Below are positions 34,077 to 44,823 of a stretch of DNA of 64,000 nt, in pieces; positions within the stretch are counted from its first letter, which is position 1; each line of letters starts with the position of its first letter. Location of the stretch: contig NC_007512.1 in the NCBI RefSeq assembly GCF_000012485.1, forward strand, positions 2,134,501 to 2,198,500. The letters run 5' to 3'. This DNA is from Pelodictyon luteolum DSM 273. Its GTDB lineage: Bacteria > Bacteroidota > Chlorobiia > Chlorobiales > Chlorobiaceae. The translations under genes were made by a program, and so were the position numbers. The notes under the pieces were generated by a model, which made no database searches, was not told where the DNA came from, and worked only from the letters and a program-made list of their open reading frames with translations.

Positions 34077-36740
34077 CTATACTGCTCCTGCAATCCTACG
34101 AACGTCTTCAGCAAAAATCCTGCATGCTTCCGCGACCCCATCGGGGTTTTTCCCGCCTGCTGTTGCAAGCTCCGCCCTGCCGCCTCCGCCGCCCTTGACG
34201 GCTGCTGCTGCAAGACGGATCAGCTTTCCCGCGTCGATGCCTTTTTCCTTCACCGCCACGTCCGATGAAAACGCCGCAAGCGACACCTTCCCGTCGGCGA
34301 TACTGCAGAGCAGGCCGGCCGAAACGGGAAGTTTTTCACGGAGCGCCATGGCCGCCGAACGGAGGGTATCGGCGTCGACACCTTCGAGCACCTTCGTCAC
34401 GATCCGGCACCCACCAATCTCCTCGGCCGATGTGGCATCACGGACGAGCGCGTCGATCACCGAAGCACTTTTGAGTCCGGCCAGTTCTTTTTCAAGTTCC
34501 TTCTTTTCCTCCTGCAGTTCGGCCAACTTCTCTGCGACAGCCTCATCCGCCTTCAGTTTGAGCTGCTGGCGCACATCCTGGAGTTCATGATACTCTTTCC
34601 AGAGGAGCATTTCGGCCGCACGGCCGGTGAGCGCCTCGATTCGGCGGATGCCGGCGGCTGCGGAGGACTCGCTGATGATCTTGAAGATGCCGATCTGGCC
34701 GATGTTGTCGACATGGGTGCCGCCGCAGAGCTCCGCAGAGATGCCCGGCACTTCGACCATCCTGACACGCTCAGCGTACTTGTCACCAAAGAACGCAAGA
34801 GCCCCTTTGGCGATGGCCTCATCGTAGGGAAGGTCGGCGTGCTTGGAAACGTGTGCGGCACAGCGGATATGTTCGTTCACTTCAGCCTCAACAGCCTGGA
34901 TCTCTTCGGGCGTCATTTTTGAAAAGTGGCTGAAGTCGAACCGCAGACGCTCTGAGGTGACGAACGAGCCTTTCTGCTGCACGTGGCTGCCGAGAATGCG
35001 GCGGAGCGCGGCGTGGAGCAGGTGGGTTGCGGTATGGTTTCGCTCGGTTTCCTGACGGAGGATGCGCTCAACCGATGCATCAACGGGAGTGGCCTCTTCA
35101 ATCACTATGTCCATAGGATCGATCTCGGTGTCACGGACCTTGTCGAAGGCGCGGCTGACAACGTGGACGAACGAGTCGCCGTCCTTCCGGGTGTCGGTCA
35201 CCTGCATGCGGTAGGCAGCACTCTCCAGCCATCCCCGGTCGCCTGTCTGGCCGCCGCTTTCGGCATAGAAGGGAGTCTCGGCAAGGACCAGAAGAAGATG
35301 GCCCGAAGCATGGGCGGCGCCAATGATGGTTGAGGGCATTGCAAGGCGGTCGTAACCGAGGAAGGTGGTGGCATGGCTGTCGCTGAACCACTGCCAGCTG
35401 CCGGCACCATCTCCGGTCTGCTGTTTTTCACGCCTGTCACTTCTGGCACGGGATTTCTGCTCCTGCATGCAGTGCTCGAAGCCTTCGCCGTCGACATCAA
35501 GGCCTGCCTCGGTGGCAAGCAGACGGGTGAGGTCGAACGGGAACCCGTAGGTGTCGTAGAGCTTGAAGGCATCTTCTCCCTTCAGCATCCTGCCTCCAGC
35601 CCGGGCCGTTGCTGCCGCCAGTTCGCCGAAGATCTCCATGCCGCGGTCAAGTGTCGTGATGAAGCTCTCCTCTTCTGCCCGTATGATGCGCTCGACCGCA
35701 TCACGGCGGTCGCGCAGCTCGCCGAACACGTCGCCCATGGAGTCGGCAAGCGTACCGACAAGCTGATGGAGGATGGGACCGCTGCAGCCAAGGTCCCTTG
35801 AGTAGCGAAGCGCCCGGCGCAGGATGCGGCGAAGCACATAGCCGCGCCCTTCGTTCGAAGGCATGGCACCGTCGGAAAGGGCAAAGGTGAGGGTGCGGGC
35901 ATGGTCTGCAATCACCCGCATGGCGATGTCCTGACGCCCGTCCATCGAAGCGCCGTAGGTGACGCCCGTCAGCTCCGAGAGGCGCTGAAAGAGCGGGAGG
36001 AAAACATCCGTATCATAGTTGGAGGCCTTTGACTGCATGACGGCGCATACGCGCTCGAAGCCCATGCCGGTATCGACATGGCGCTGCGGCAGCGGCTCGA
36101 GCCGGCCGTCCGGCTGGCGGTCATACTGGATGAAGACAAGGTTCCATAACTCTATGGCCCGGTGGTCACCGGCGTTGACGAGTTCTTTTCCGGAGCCGTC
36201 GGGGGTGAGGTCGATATGGATTTCAGAACAGGGACCGCAGGGGCCGGTTTCGCCCATCTCCCAGAAGTTGTCCTTGTCGCCGAAGCGGAGGATGTGGGAG
36301 GGCTCGATTGAGGTCTTCTCCGCCCAGATGCGGGCGCTTTCATCGTCGTCGTGGTAGACGGTGGCGTAGAGCCGGTCGGCCGGCAGTTTCCATACTTCGG
36401 TGAGGAGCTCCCAGGCCCAGCTGATGGCTTCCTCTTTATAATAGTCGCCGAACGACCAGTTGCCGAGCATCTCGAAAAAGGTGTGGTGGTAGGTATCGCG
36501 CCCCACGTCTTCAAGGTCGTTGTGCTTGCCGGAAGCGCGGATGCACTTCTGGGTGTCGGCTGCACGGGTGTATGGCCTCGTGCCCTTTGCAAGGAAGACG
36601 TCCTTGAACTGGTTCATGCCGGCGTTGGTAAAAAGAAGCGTCGGGTCGTCGGCAGGAATGACCGGAGCGGAACGGACGATGGTGTGGCTCTTTGCGGCAA
36701 AAAAATCCAGGAAGGACTGCCTGATTTCTCGGGAATGCAT
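34077..36740 (-). CDS. alaS: Alanyl-tRNA synthetase
   Basis: The 887-residue protein charges tRNA-Ala. The start [20 protein letters not shown] at 36740 is family-typical; a longer frame to 36791 adds an unlikely leader. The catalytic part includes [39 protein letters not shown] and [16 protein letters not shown]. The editing domain has [15 protein letters not shown] and [13 protein letters not shown] with its zinc ligands, and the C-terminal C-Ala (DHHA1-type) region ends [20 protein letters not shown]. Nothing is missing. Confidence 0.97.
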   Translation of the reverse strand: MHSREIRQSFLDFFAAKSHTIVRSAPVIPADDPTLLFTNAGMNQFKDVFLAKGTRPYTRAADTQKCIRASGKHNDLEDVGRDTYHHTFFEMLGNWSFGDYYKEEAISWAWELLTEVWKLPADRLYATVYHDDDESARIWAEKTSIEPSHILRFGDKDNFWEMGETGPCGPCSEIHIDLTPDGSGKELVNAGDHRAIELWNLVFIQYDRQPDGRLEPLPQRHVDTGMGFERVCAVMQSKASNYDTDVFLPLFQRLSELTGVTYGASMDGRQDIAMRVIADHARTLTFALSDGAMPSNEGRGYVLRRILRRALRYSRDLGCSGPILHQLVGTLADSMGDVFGELRDRRDAVERIIRAEEESFITTLDRGMEIFGELAAATARAGGRMLKGEDAFKLYDTYGFPFDLTRLLATEAGLDVDGEGFEHCMQEQKSRARSDRREKQQTGDGAGSWQWFSDSHATTFLGYDRLAMPSTIIGAAHASGHLLLVLAETPFYAESGGQTGDRGWLESAAYRMQVTDTRKDGDSFVHVVSRAFDKVRDTEIDPMDIVIEEATPVDASVERILRQETERNHTATHLLHAALRRILGSHVQQKGSFVTSERLRFDFSHFSKMTPEEIQAVEAEVNEHIRCAAHVSKHADLPYDEAIAKGALAFFGDKYAERVRMVEVPGISAELCGGTHVDNIGQIGIFKIISESSAAAGIRRIEALTGRAAEMLLWKEYHELQDVRQQLKLKADEAVAEKLAELQEEKKELEKELAGLKSASVIDALVRDATSAEEIGGCRIVTKVLEGVDADTLRSAAMALREKLPVSAGLLCSIADGKVSLAAFSSDVAVKEKGIDAGKLIRLAAAAVKGGGGGRAELATAGGKNPDGVAEACRIFAEDVRRIAGAV

Positions 36741-36993
36741 AGCGAGGGTGAATCTGGTTTCTGTAGGGCCGTTTATGCCTTGAAGGCTCAATGGGCTGGC
36801 TCTTTCGGCGACAAAGTTAACCTTTTTACGCCCTTGTTGCCAACCAAATATGTATTGTTTTTCACGCCGGCAACCATCCCTTCCGGCAAAGTGAGCTGCA
36901 TATGCAATCCCCCCATCTTCCGTAAAAAAGGATTATATTCATGGAGCTACCCGCTCCGGGGAGCCATACTCGAACACCAAAGGGAGGATCGCT

Positions 36994-37284
36994 ATGAGCT
37001 GGGGAGTTGAAGATGAAGCCCGCCGCAAAGGGGTGAAAGCGTTGATGGATCTTTCCGAAAAGATCATGCGTGAAAACCCGAATCACGTCAACGATGTCAA
37101 AAAAAGCGACAGCGGATGCTGGATGGAACAGATGTACGGCATGCAGCGCTGCGACTTCTGCGACCTCGCCTCCGACTGCCCTATCCGCGAAGAGTCCGAG
37201 TGGCAGGCCTACCTGAAGGAAAACAACATCGTCATCGAAAAAAATCCCCCTGGAGAGGGAGGACCCGCACCAGCCGGCACCTGA
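36994..37284 (+). CDS. Small four-cysteine hypothetical protein
   Basis: The 96-residue protein begins MSWGVEDEARRKGVKALMDL and has four cysteines (C42, C53, C56, C62) in CWMEQMYGMQRCDFCDLAS and DCPIREESEW, a spacing compatible with a zinc or Fe-S site. The C-terminus is Gly/Pro-rich. I do not recognise a named family. GGAGGATCGCT upstream of the ATG supplies a good ribosome-binding site. It lies upstream of korA on the same strand with a 210-bp gap that contains a promoter candidate. Confidence 0.75.
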   Translation: MSWGVEDEARRKGVKALMDLSEKIMRENPNHVNDVKKSDSGCWMEQMYGMQRCDFCDLASDCPIREESEWQAYLKENNIVIEKNPPGEGGPAPAGT

Positions 37285-37308
37285 CAACGGAGGCTGGATA
37301 TTAGGGGC

Positions 37309-37337
37309 TTGCGTAAGCCCGAATGATGCCTTATATT
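37309..37337 (+). promoter_or_regulatory. Promoter candidate upstream of korAB
   Basis: TTGCGT (37309-37314) and TATATT (37332-37337) are separated by 17 bases, close to a sigma-70 -35/-10 pair. This would give a korAB transcript with a leader of about 150 nt, which contains no riboswitch I recognise. The -35 match is modest. Confidence 0.4.
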
Positions 37338-37494
37338 CTATACTTTAGCGTAGAATGCAGCAGGGGGCGCCCTGTATCTCATCACCCGCCAGCAATACAT
37401 TTCACCATACAGCGACCCGATGAACGCCATGAGGGGATGTTCACCGCTGGGAGGATTTTGCTGTTTATCAACCTTGAAAAGTAATTAAGGGACA

Positions 37495-39378
37495 ATGACT
37501 GACACAAAAACGACAACACGACAGGTCAATGTGACATCGAAAACCAGCGTGACGGTGCTCTTCGCCGGCGACTCTGGTGACGGCATGCAGCTGACCGGCA
37601 CGCAGTTCGCCAACACCGTCGCGGTGTACGGGTCCGACCTGAATACCTTCCCGAACTTCCCCTCGGAGATCCGCGCCCCGGCCGGCACCATCTCAGGCGT
37701 TTCGGGCTTCCAGATGCAGTTCGGCAGCACCGCCGTCTACACTCCCGGCGCAAAGTTCGACGTACTCATCGCCATGAACGCGGCAGCATTGAAGTCGAAC
37801 ATCGACAAGCTTCACCATGGCGGCATCATCATCACCGATACCGACGGATTCGATGCCAAGAACCTGAAGCTCTCGGGCTACGGCGAAGGCAACAGCCCGC
37901 TTGAGGACGGATCGCTTCAGGACTATACTCTCTTTGAAATCCCGGTTGTTTCACTCACCCGCGCTGCTCTCGCCGACACCGGTCTCAGCGTGAAGAACAT
38001 CGACCGCTGCAAGAACATGTTCATCCTGGGCATCCTCTACTGGCTCTACAGCCTGCCCATCGACACCACCGTCAAGACCCTGCAGACGAAATTCAAGAAC
38101 AAGGCCGACATTGCCGAGGCCAACATCAAGGCGGTACAGGCAGGTTATAATTTCGGTGACGAAACCGACATGTTCGCACAGTTCGGGCGCTTCGAAGTCG
38201 GCCCTGCAGCGATGAAGAAGGGTACCTACCGCCGTGTCACAGGCAACGAGGCAGCCGCCATCGGTCTTGCCGCCGCATCGAAGAAAGCCGGCCTGAAGCT
38301 CTTCCTCGGCTCCTACCCGATCACCCCGGCTACCGAGATCCTCCAGGCGCTCGCCAACATGAAGAAGTGGGGCGTGAAGACGTTCCAGGCCGAAGATGAA
38401 ATCGCCGGCGTACTTTCAAGCATCGGCGCATCCTACGGCGGCGCGCTCGCCGCCACAAGCACCTCCGGACCCGGCCTTGCGCTCAAGTCCGAGGCGCTCG
38501 GCCTTGCCGTCATCATGGAACTGCCGCTCGTCGTCATGAACGTGCAGCGCGGCGGCCCCTCAACAGGCCTTCCGACCAAGCCCGAACAGTCCGACCTCTT
38601 TATCGCCATGTACGGCCGCCACGGCGACGCTCCGATGCCCGTCATCGCCGCCTACTCGCCGGTCGACTGCTTCTATGCAGCCTACGAGGCCGCAAAGATC
38701 GCCGTCGAGCATATGACCCCGGTCATCTGCCTCACCGACGGCTACCTCGCATTCAGCTCCGAGCCGATGCTGATCCCCTCACCCGACAGCCTCCTGGAAG
38801 TGAAGCCGGTCTTCGCAAAACCCAGGAACGAAGGCGACGACCCCTACCTGCCCTACAAGCGCAATCAGCTCGGCGTAAGGGAGTGGGCCGTTCCCGGCAC
38901 CAAGGGCCTCGAGCACCGCGTCGGAGGGCTTGAGAAGGCGAATGAAACCGGCAACGTGTCGCACGACCCCCTCAACCATCAGCTGATGACGGATCTCCGC
39001 ATGGAGAAGGTCGCACGCATCGCCGACTGCATCCCGCTCCAGACCATCGACAATGGAGCAGAGAAGGGCGACCTGCTCGTGCTCGGATGGGGTTCGACCT
39101 ACGGCGCCATCAAGATCGCCGTCGACCGTGCCCTCAAAGCCGGCCACAGCGTCGCACACGCCCACCTGCGCTACCTTAATCCCTTCCCGAAAAACCTCGG
39201 CGAGATCCTCAGGAACTACAAGAAAGTGCTCATTCCCGAGAACAACTGCGGCCAGCTGCTGCTCATGATCAGGGACCAGTTCCTCATCGAGCCGGTAGCG
39301 TTCAACAAGGTCGAGGGACTGCCGTTCAACGAGATGGAAATCGAAGCAAAAATCACCGATATCGTAAAGGAGCTTTAA
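37495..39378 (+). CDS. korA: 2-oxoglutarate:ferredoxin oxidoreductase, fused gamma-alpha subunit
   Basis: With KorB this enzyme carboxylates succinyl-CoA to 2-oxoglutarate using reduced ferredoxin, a CO2-fixing step of the reverse TCA cycle. The 627-residue protein has an N-terminal gamma-type domain (about 17-200; [31 protein letters not shown]) fused to the alpha/pyrimidine-binding domain (about 235 on; [49 protein letters not shown]). The C-terminal domain ends before [13 protein letters not shown]. Substrate choice (2-oxoglutarate, not pyruvate) follows from the two-subunit form. An AAGGGA ribosome-binding site precedes the ATG; korB starts 3 bases after the stop. Confidence 0.94.
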   Translation: MTDTKTTTRQVNVTSKTSVTVLFAGDSGDGMQLTGTQFANTVAVYGSDLNTFPNFPSEIRAPAGTISGVSGFQMQFGSTAVYTPGAKFDVLIAMNAAALKSNIDKLHHGGIIITDTDGFDAKNLKLSGYGEGNSPLEDGSLQDYTLFEIPVVSLTRAALADTGLSVKNIDRCKNMFILGILYWLYSLPIDTTVKTLQTKFKNKADIAEANIKAVQAGYNFGDETDMFAQFGRFEVGPAAMKKGTYRRVTGNEAAAIGLAAASKKAGLKLFLGSYPITPATEILQALANMKKWGVKTFQAEDEIAGVLSSIGASYGGALAATSTSGPGLALKSEALGLAVIMELPLVVMNVQRGGPSTGLPTKPEQSDLFIAMYGRHGDAPMPVIAAYSPVDCFYAAYEAAKIAVEHMTPVICLTDGYLAFSSEPMLIPSPDSLLEVKPVFAKPRNEGDDPYLPYKRNQLGVREWAVPGTKGLEHRVGGLEKANETGNVSHDPLNHQLMTDLRMEKVARIADCIPLQTIDNGAEKGDLLVLGWGSTYGAIKIAVDRALKAGHSVAHAHLRYLNPFPKNLGEILRNYKKVLIPENNCGQLLLMIRDQFLIEPVAFNKVEGLPFNEMEIEAKITDIVKEL

Positions 39379-39381
39379 ATC

Positions 39382-40410
39382 ATGACCGATACACTAACCA
39401 CCCTGACCGCCAAGGATTTCACCTCCAATCAGGAGCCAAAATGGTGCGCCGGCTGCGGAGACCATGCGGTCCTGCAGCAGCTGAAAAGCGCTATGGCCGA
39501 CCTTAACCTCAAGACTGAAGAGGTTGTCGTGGTATCCGGCATCGGATGCTCCTCCCGCCTCCCCTACTACGTGGCCACATATGGGGTGCACGGCATCCAC
39601 GGCCGCGCCCTGCCGGTTGCCAGCGGCCTGAAAGCCGCCCGCCCCGAACTCAACGTCTGGGTCGCGACCGGAGACGGTGACGCCCTTTCCATCGGCGGCA
39701 ACCATTACATCCACACCATCAGGCGCAACCCCGACCTGAATGTGATCCTGCTCAACAACGAGATCTACGGTCTGACCAAGGGCCAGTACTCTCCGACCTC
39801 GAAGATCGGCCAGAGGACGGTGACCTCACCCAACGGCCTGATCGATTACCCGATAAACACCATTGCCCTGACGCTCGGCGCCGGTGGCACCTTTGTTGCA
39901 AGGGTGACGGACCGCGACGGCAAGTTCATGCGCGAAATCTTCAAGCGCGGAGCCCGGCACCGCGGCACCTCGCTGATTGAAATCTATCAGAACTGCCCGA
40001 TCTTCAACGACAACGCCTTCTCGGCTTTCACCGACCGCGAGCGTAAGGCCGACACCACGCTGTATGTAGAGCATGGTCAGCCGCTGGTATTCGGCAAGGA
40101 AAGCGACAAGGGCATCCGCCTCGACGGCTTCAAACCGGTCGTTGTCAACCTCAACGATGCCTCGGTATCGAAAAACGACCTCTGGATCCACGATGAGGGC
40201 GACTTCAACAAAGCCAACATCCTCTCACGCTTCTTCGACAATCCGAATGCTTCCGAGGACTTCCCCCCGAGGCCATTCGGCATTTTCTATGTGGAAGACC
40301 GCTTCACCTACGAAGATGCGCTCACCGCACAGGTCGAAAAGGCTCAGGAGAACGGCGAAGGAACGCTCGAGGCCCTGCTTGCAGGCAACAGCACCTGGAC
40401 CATCAAGTAA
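39382..40410 (+). CDS. korB: 2-oxoglutarate:ferredoxin oxidoreductase, beta subunit
   Basis: The 342-residue beta subunit binds thiamine diphosphate and contributes to the Fe-S centre. [13 protein letters not shown] holds the CxxC pair, [10 protein letters not shown] continues the cluster region, and the TPP motif runs from [20 protein letters not shown] to [19 protein letters not shown]. The C-terminal part ([15 protein letters not shown]) fits KorB. It is co-transcribed with korA and ends at the strong terminator at 40439-40474. Confidence 0.95.
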   Translation: MTDTLTTLTAKDFTSNQEPKWCAGCGDHAVLQQLKSAMADLNLKTEEVVVVSGIGCSSRLPYYVATYGVHGIHGRALPVASGLKAARPELNVWVATGDGDALSIGGNHYIHTIRRNPDLNVILLNNEIYGLTKGQYSPTSKIGQRTVTSPNGLIDYPINTIALTLGAGGTFVARVTDRDGKFMREIFKRGARHRGTSLIEIYQNCPIFNDNAFSAFTDRERKADTTLYVEHGQPLVFGKESDKGIRLDGFKPVVVNLNDASVSKNDLWIHDEGDFNKANILSRFFDNPNASEDFPPRPFGIFYVEDRFTYEDALTAQVEKAQENGEGTLEALLAGNSTWTIK

Positions 40411-40438
40411 CCCCTGCCTGAACAAACAGGACGGGCAT

Positions 40439-40474
40439 AACAGAAAAGCCGGCTGCAGAGCCGGCTTTTCTGTT
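40439..40474. terminator. Bidirectional intrinsic terminator after korB
   Basis: A perfect 16-bp stem (40439-40454 with 40459-40474) with a GCAG loop contains A4 and T4 tracts within its arms. It separates korB from the convergent accA gene and could serve both. Confidence 0.88.
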
Positions 40475-40544
40475 TCTACACTAATCCATGTACTCCCCGT
40501 TAAACCTCCGGATAAACCCGGAGACTGCGGGCCGGAGGCGGTGT

Positions 40545-41552
40545 TCACCCTTCGTCGTTCCACACGCCCATGGCGGAGAACTTTTCAATACGGTTGTTGA
40601 CAAGCTCTTTCTCCGGCACAGGCATGAGCGCCTTCAGCTCTTCGATGAGCATCCCTTTCAAGGTGGAGGCCATAGCCTCGGGGTCGGTATGCGCACCACC
40701 CATCGGTTCAGGTATGATGCGGTCGATAATTCCCTGCTTCAGGAGGTCTTCCGCCGTGAGCTGCAGCGCCTCGGCCGCCTGCTCCTTATAGTTCCAGCTC
40801 CGCCACAGGATGGACGAGCAGCTTTCAGGGGAGATGACGGAGTACCAGCTGTTTTCAGCCATCAGGATGCGGTCACCGACACCGAGACCGATGGCACCGC
40901 CGCTTGCGCCTTCACCAATGATGACGACGATGACCGGGACGGTAAGCTTGGCCATTTCATAGAGATTGCGGGCGATGGCCTCAGCCTGTCCGCGCTCTTC
41001 GGCCTCGATGCCGGGGAATGCCCCGGGGGTATCGATGAGGGTGATGACGGGCTTCCGGAACTTCTCTGCGAGCTTCATCAGCCTGAGCGCCTTGCGGTAC
41101 CCTTCGGGCTGGGCCATGCCAAAGTTGCGGTAAAGGTTCGACTTGGTGTCGCGACCTTTCTGGTGGCCGATCACCATAACCGGCTGGGAGTATCCCGATG
41201 CACGGTCTTCCAGGCGGGCGAACCCGCCGACGATAGCCTTGTCATCGCTGAAGTGCCGGTCGCCGGCCAGTTCAACGAAGTCACAGGTCATCATGTAGAT
41301 GTAATCGAGCGTATAGGGGCGTTCCGGGTGGCGGGCCAGCTGCACCTTCTGCCACCTGGTAAGGTTTTTGTAGATCGACCGCCGAAGTGCGTCGACCTTC
41401 TTTTCCAGAGTTTCAATTTCTTTCGAGAGCGCATCGCTCTCCACGGGTGCCTGTTCGCGGGAGCTGCTCCGGAGACACTCGCGCATCTCGTTCAGCTTGG
41501 CTTCCAGTTCAACAACGGGCCGTTCAAAATCCAGCACGACATTCGTAGCCAT
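40545..41552 (-). CDS. accA: Acetyl-CoA carboxylase carboxyltransferase, alpha subunit
   Basis: AccA and AccD transfer the carboxyl group from biotin to acetyl-CoA to give malonyl-CoA for fatty acid synthesis. The 335-residue protein begins with the family opening [20 protein letters not shown] and contains [51 protein letters not shown] and [20 protein letters not shown]. It is somewhat longer than the usual 317-320 residues. accD is not in this window; accB and accC are at 42.8-44.6 kb. Confidence 0.96.
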   Translation of the reverse strand: MATNVVLDFERPVVELEAKLNEMRECLRSSSREQAPVESDALSKEIETLEKKVDALRRSIYKNLTRWQKVQLARHPERPYTLDYIYMMTCDFVELAGDRHFSDDKAIVGGFARLEDRASGYSQPVMVIGHQKGRDTKSNLYRNFGMAQPEGYRKALRLMKLAEKFRKPVITLIDTPGAFPGIEAEERGQAEAIARNLYEMAKLTVPVIVVIIGEGASGGAIGLGVGDRILMAENSWYSVISPESCSSILWRSWNYKEQAAEALQLTAEDLLKQGIIDRIIPEPMGGAHTDPEAMASTLKGMLIEELKALMPVPEKELVNNRIEKFSAMGVWNDEG

Positions 41553-41620
41553 AGTGCGTAGTATAATATAAGATGGTCGCCTCCTTCGCCCCCTTATGGG
41601 GTTCGGACGCGGTTAGCGAT

Positions 41621-41660
41621 AAAAAAAGCCCATCAGGCAGATGCCCGGATGGACTTTTTT
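41621..41660 (-). terminator. Intrinsic terminator downstream of hup
   Basis: The minus-strand stem AAGTCCATC (41648-41656) pairs with GATGGGCTT (41626-41634), with one G-U pair, and an extended internal helix. It is followed by a run of T, encoded by the A-run at 41621-41627. It ends the HU transcript ahead of accA; a T-run on the plus strand also allows opposite-direction use. Confidence 0.8.
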
Positions 41661-41694
41661 ATAATAATACAGCACAAAGCGGGAGAGAAGGGGA

Positions 41695-41970
41695 TTATCC
41701 ACCGACCTCGTCCTTGAGCGCCTTGCCAGGCTTGAACTTCACAACTTTCTTGGCAGGAATGGTGATGGCCTTTCCGGTCTGGGGATTGCGTCCCTGACGT
41801 GCAGCCCTGTCGCCCGTGGTGAAGGTGCCGAAGCCAACGAGAGTGACATCGTCGCCGCCCTTGAGGGAGGAGGTAACGACATTGATGAAAGCGTTGACTG
41901 CGCGCTCGGCATCAACTTTGGTAAGTTTGGCCTGTGCGGCAATCTTCTCTACTAACTCAGCTTTTGACAT
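41695..41970 (-). CDS. hup: HU family DNA-binding protein
   Basis: The 91-residue protein begins [20 protein letters not shown] at 41970, which aligns with HU; a longer frame to 42006 does not. Family features are [40 protein letters not shown] and [20 protein letters not shown] (the DNA-gripping arm). HU compacts the nucleoid and bends DNA as a dimer. It is monocistronic, ending at the terminator at 41621-41660. Confidence 0.96.
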   Translation of the reverse strand: MSKAELVEKIAAQAKLTKVDAERAVNAFINVVTSSLKGGDDVTLVGFGTFTTGDRAARQGRNPQTGKAITIPAKKVVKFKPGKALKDEVGG

Positions 41971-42187
41971 GTGGCATTGTTTTTTGTTGAAGTAAAACCC
42001 GATCAATAATGCAAAGGTACTAATGGAATGAATTTAAACAGTACTTCATAAAGATGCAATCTGTTTTTACCCATAAAAGCCAATAGATTCGGCTATTTGA
42101 AGTTCGTCGTGCGCTATGTTATATTCACTATCTTTGATTCGGGGATTCCAGGAGGAGGCCCCGGTACGTAAATATTTCACCCGAGCA

Positions 42188-42754
42188 ATGACTTCGATCA
42201 GCAACATATCCAAAGGTTCCATCATCCGATTCAAGGGGGAACCCCATATCATGGAAAGCCTTGTACACCGAACGCCGGGCAATCTCCGGGCATTTTATCA
42301 AGCAAGCATGCGCAATCTCAAAAGCGGCCGAAACGTCGAGTACCGCTTCAGCGCCACAGAGTCCGTCGATCTCATCGTCACCGAACGGAAGGAGTACCAG
42401 TACCTCTATCCAGACGGCAGCGACTTTGTCATGATGGACAACGAAACCTTCGACCAGATCAATGTCCCCGAATCGGCAATCGGTCCTGCAGTCCGCTTTC
42501 TCAAGGACGGTGTGAACGCCATGATAGTATTTTCAGATGACGGTGCCATTCTCAGCGTCGAGCTCCCGACCTTTGTCGAAGTGGAGATCACTGAGACCAG
42601 CCCTGCCACAAAGGACGACCGGGCCACCAGCGGCACCAAGACCGCGGTGATTGAAACCGGCGCCGAGGTCAATGTTCCCATGTTTCTTCAGACCGGCAGC
42701 ATCATCCGCGTCGACACCCGCAGCGGGGAGTACATTGAGCGGGTAAAAAAATAA
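42188..42754 (+). CDS. efp: Translation elongation factor P
   Basis: EF-P helps ribosomes through polyproline stretches. The 188-residue protein begins [20 protein letters not shown] and has three OB-like domains, ending [19 protein letters not shown]. The tip loop reads TPGNLRAF (residues 29-36) in place of KPGKGxAF, so Asn32 takes the position of the Lys34 modified in E. coli. ATG 42188 is chosen because a longer frame from 42116 adds unrelated residues. It is followed by accB 18 bp later in one operon; the accB linker itself is Pro/Ala-rich. Confidence 0.94.
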   Translation: MTSISNISKGSIIRFKGEPHIMESLVHRTPGNLRAFYQASMRNLKSGRNVEYRFSATESVDLIVTERKEYQYLYPDGSDFVMMDNETFDQINVPESAIGPAVRFLKDGVNAMIVFSDDGAILSVELPTFVEVEITETSPATKDDRATSGTKTAVIETGAEVNVPMFLQTGSIIRVDTRSGEYIERVKK

Positions 42755-42772
42755 CCTAAAGCCTCACCTATC

Positions 42773-43234
42773 ATGAATCTCAACGAAATCAAGCAGCTCA
42801 TCGGCCTCGTCAACGGCTCTGATCTTCAGGAAGCCATCATCGAAGAGGGTGACTTCAAGATCATCCTCCGCCGCAGCGTACCCCAGAGTGTGCAGTACGC
42901 ACCGGCTCCCGCTCCCGCACCGGCTGCTCCAGCTGTCGCGCCTGCGGCAGCTCCGGCACCTGTCGTCGAAGCAACCCTCACCGCTCAGGCTGCCGGATTG
43001 ATCGACGTCTGCTCACCGATCGTCGGCACCTTCTATCAGGCGTCCTCACCCGATGCCGCTCCCTTCGTCAGCGTCGGCGACACCGTGAAGAAAGGCGACA
43101 TTCTCTGTATCATCGAAGCCATGAAGCTGATGAACGAGATCGAAGCCGAGATTTCCGGCACCATTGCCGAAATTCTTGTCGAAAACGGCCAGCCGATCGA
43201 GTACGACCAGCCCCTTTTCCGCATCAAACCCTAA
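42773..43234 (+). CDS. accB: Biotin carboxyl carrier protein of acetyl-CoA carboxylase
   Basis: The 153-residue protein carries the biotin that shuttles carboxyl groups between AccC and AccA/AccD. An N-terminal helical part (1-40) precedes an Ala/Pro-rich flexible linker (about 43-66), then the biotinyl domain with [19 protein letters not shown] and [11 protein letters not shown], where K118 is the biotinylated lysine. The stop is 3 bases from accC. Confidence 0.97.
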   Translation: MNLNEIKQLIGLVNGSDLQEAIIEEGDFKIILRRSVPQSVQYAPAPAPAPAAPAVAPAAAPAPVVEATLTAQAAGLIDVCSPIVGTFYQASSPDAAPFVSVGDTVKKGDILCIIEAMKLMNEIEAEISGTIAEILVENGQPIEYDQPLFRIKP

Positions 43235-43237
43235 ACA

Positions 43238-44599
43238 ATGCCATCCCCAACAACCGTGTTCAAGAAAATCCTTGTCGCAAACCGGGGCGAAATCACCCTT
43301 CGCATCATGCAGACCTGCCGTGAGATGGGCATCAGCACGGTTGCAGTCTATTCAAAAGTAGATGCTGATTCGATCCATGTGAAGTATGCCGACGAGGCAG
43401 TCTGCATCGGACCCGCCCTGTCGAAGGAGAGCTACCTCAACATCCCGCGCCTGATGGCCGCGGCCGAGGTCACCAATGCCGATGCGATCCATCCCGGTTA
43501 CGGGTTCCTCGCCGAAAATGCCGATTTTTCCGATGTCTGCGCTTCGGCCGGCATCAAGTTCATCGGCCCTTCGGCCAGGATGATCAACCAGATGGGCGAC
43601 AAGAACACCGCAAAGTCGACCATGATCGCGGCTAACGTCCCGGTCGTTCCCGGCAGCCCCGGTCTCGTCACCGACCTCAAGGAAGCCATTGCCGTAGCGA
43701 AAAAGACCGGCTACCCCGTCATCATCAAGCCGACCGCAGGTGGCGGAGGAAAGGGGATGCGGGTCGTGCATGAGGAAAGCCAGCTTGAAAAAGCGCTCAA
43801 CACGGCAAGAAGCGAAGCCGAGCAGGCTTTCGGCAACAGCGGCGTTTATATAGAGAAGTTCCTCGAGAATCCCCGTCATGTTGAAATCCAGATCCTTTCG
43901 GACCAGCACGGCAACACCCTTCACCTCGGCGAGCGCGACTGCACCGTGCAGCGCCGCCACCAGAAACTGATTGAAGAGACTCCCTCCCCGGTAGTCGATG
44001 AGGCGCTGCGTAAAAGAATGGGTGATGCGGCCGTTGCAGCCGCAAAGGCAATCAACTATGAGGGTGCTGGCACCATCGAGTTCCTGCTCGACCGCCACAA
44101 GGACTTCTATTTCATGGAGATGAATACCCGCATCCAGGTCGAGCATCCAGTCACCGAAGAGCGCTACGATGTGGATATCGTGAAGGAACAGATTCTGATT
44201 GCGGCCGGCGAGTCGCTCAAAGGACGCGTCTTCACCCCGAAGGGTCACTCCATAGAGTGCCGCATCAACGCAGAGGACCCGGAGCACATGTTCCGACCCT
44301 CACCAGGCAAACTTCAGGTGTTCCACACGCCCGGTGGGCATGGCGTCAGGGTAGATTCGCACTGCTATGCGAGCTACGTGGTACCATCCAACTACGACTC
44401 CATGATCGGCAAGCTGATTGTCACTGCACATACCCGTGAAGAAGCCATCGAGCGGATGTCGCGCGCGCTTGACGAGTTCATCGTCGTCGGAATACAGACG
44501 ACCATCCCCTTCCACAAACAGGTGATGCATAACCCTGTTTTCCGCAGCGGCGACTACGACACCAGTTTCCTCGACAGCTTCCGCTTCGAAAAGAAGTAA
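43238..44599 (+). CDS. accC: Biotin carboxylase subunit of acetyl-CoA carboxylase
   Basis: AccC uses ATP and bicarbonate to carboxylate biotin on AccB. The 453-residue protein has [20 protein letters not shown] at the start, the preATP-grasp block [17 protein letters not shown], the Gly-rich ATP loop [49 protein letters not shown] and [18 protein letters not shown]. It is the last gene of efp-accB-accC and ends at the terminator at 44657-44688. Confidence 0.97.
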   Translation: MPSPTTVFKKILVANRGEITLRIMQTCREMGISTVAVYSKVDADSIHVKYADEAVCIGPALSKESYLNIPRLMAAAEVTNADAIHPGYGFLAENADFSDVCASAGIKFIGPSARMINQMGDKNTAKSTMIAANVPVVPGSPGLVTDLKEAIAVAKKTGYPVIIKPTAGGGGKGMRVVHEESQLEKALNTARSEAEQAFGNSGVYIEKFLENPRHVEIQILSDQHGNTLHLGERDCTVQRRHQKLIEETPSPVVDEALRKRMGDAAVAAAKAINYEGAGTIEFLLDRHKDFYFMEMNTRIQVEHPVTEERYDVDIVKEQILIAAGESLKGRVFTPKGHSIECRINAEDPEHMFRPSPGKLQVFHTPGGHGVRVDSHCYASYVVPSNYDSMIGKLIVTAHTREEAIERMSRALDEFIVVGIQTTIPFHKQVMHNPVFRSGDYDTSFLDSFRFEKK

Positions 44600-44656
44600 T
44601 CAGGCTGCACTCCGGAATGCGTCTCTTTCCGCACGCACTGGCTATACGTCGCTTTT

Positions 44657-44688
44657 GGAAAAGGCCGCCCCGAAGGGCGGCCTTTTCC
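44657..44688 (+). terminator. Intrinsic terminator after accC
   Basis: A perfect 14-bp stem (44657-44670 with 44675-44688) with a CGAA loop ends in a T4 tract inside the arm. It closes the efp-accB-accC operon. Confidence 0.85.
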
Positions 44689-44750
44689 ATTTTCCAGCCA
44701 CAACCAGCATCTGGTCCGGGTATCCATAGCCGAATCAACAACCGGATAAG

Positions 44751-44786
44751 AACAAGTAAAGCCGCCCGAAGGCAGCTTTACTTGTT
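44751..44786 (-). terminator. Hairpin downstream of rpoC
   Basis: A 16-bp stem (44751-44766 with 44771-44786) has one mismatch or G-U pair and, on the minus strand, a TTCG tetraloop. It lies 37 bp after the rpoC stop and is probably the transcript end of the rpl-rpoBC operon. U content after it is moderate. Confidence 0.75.
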
Positions 44787-44823
44787 AACTCTCCCGGGAT
44801 GACTATCCCGACAATGAAGCAGC

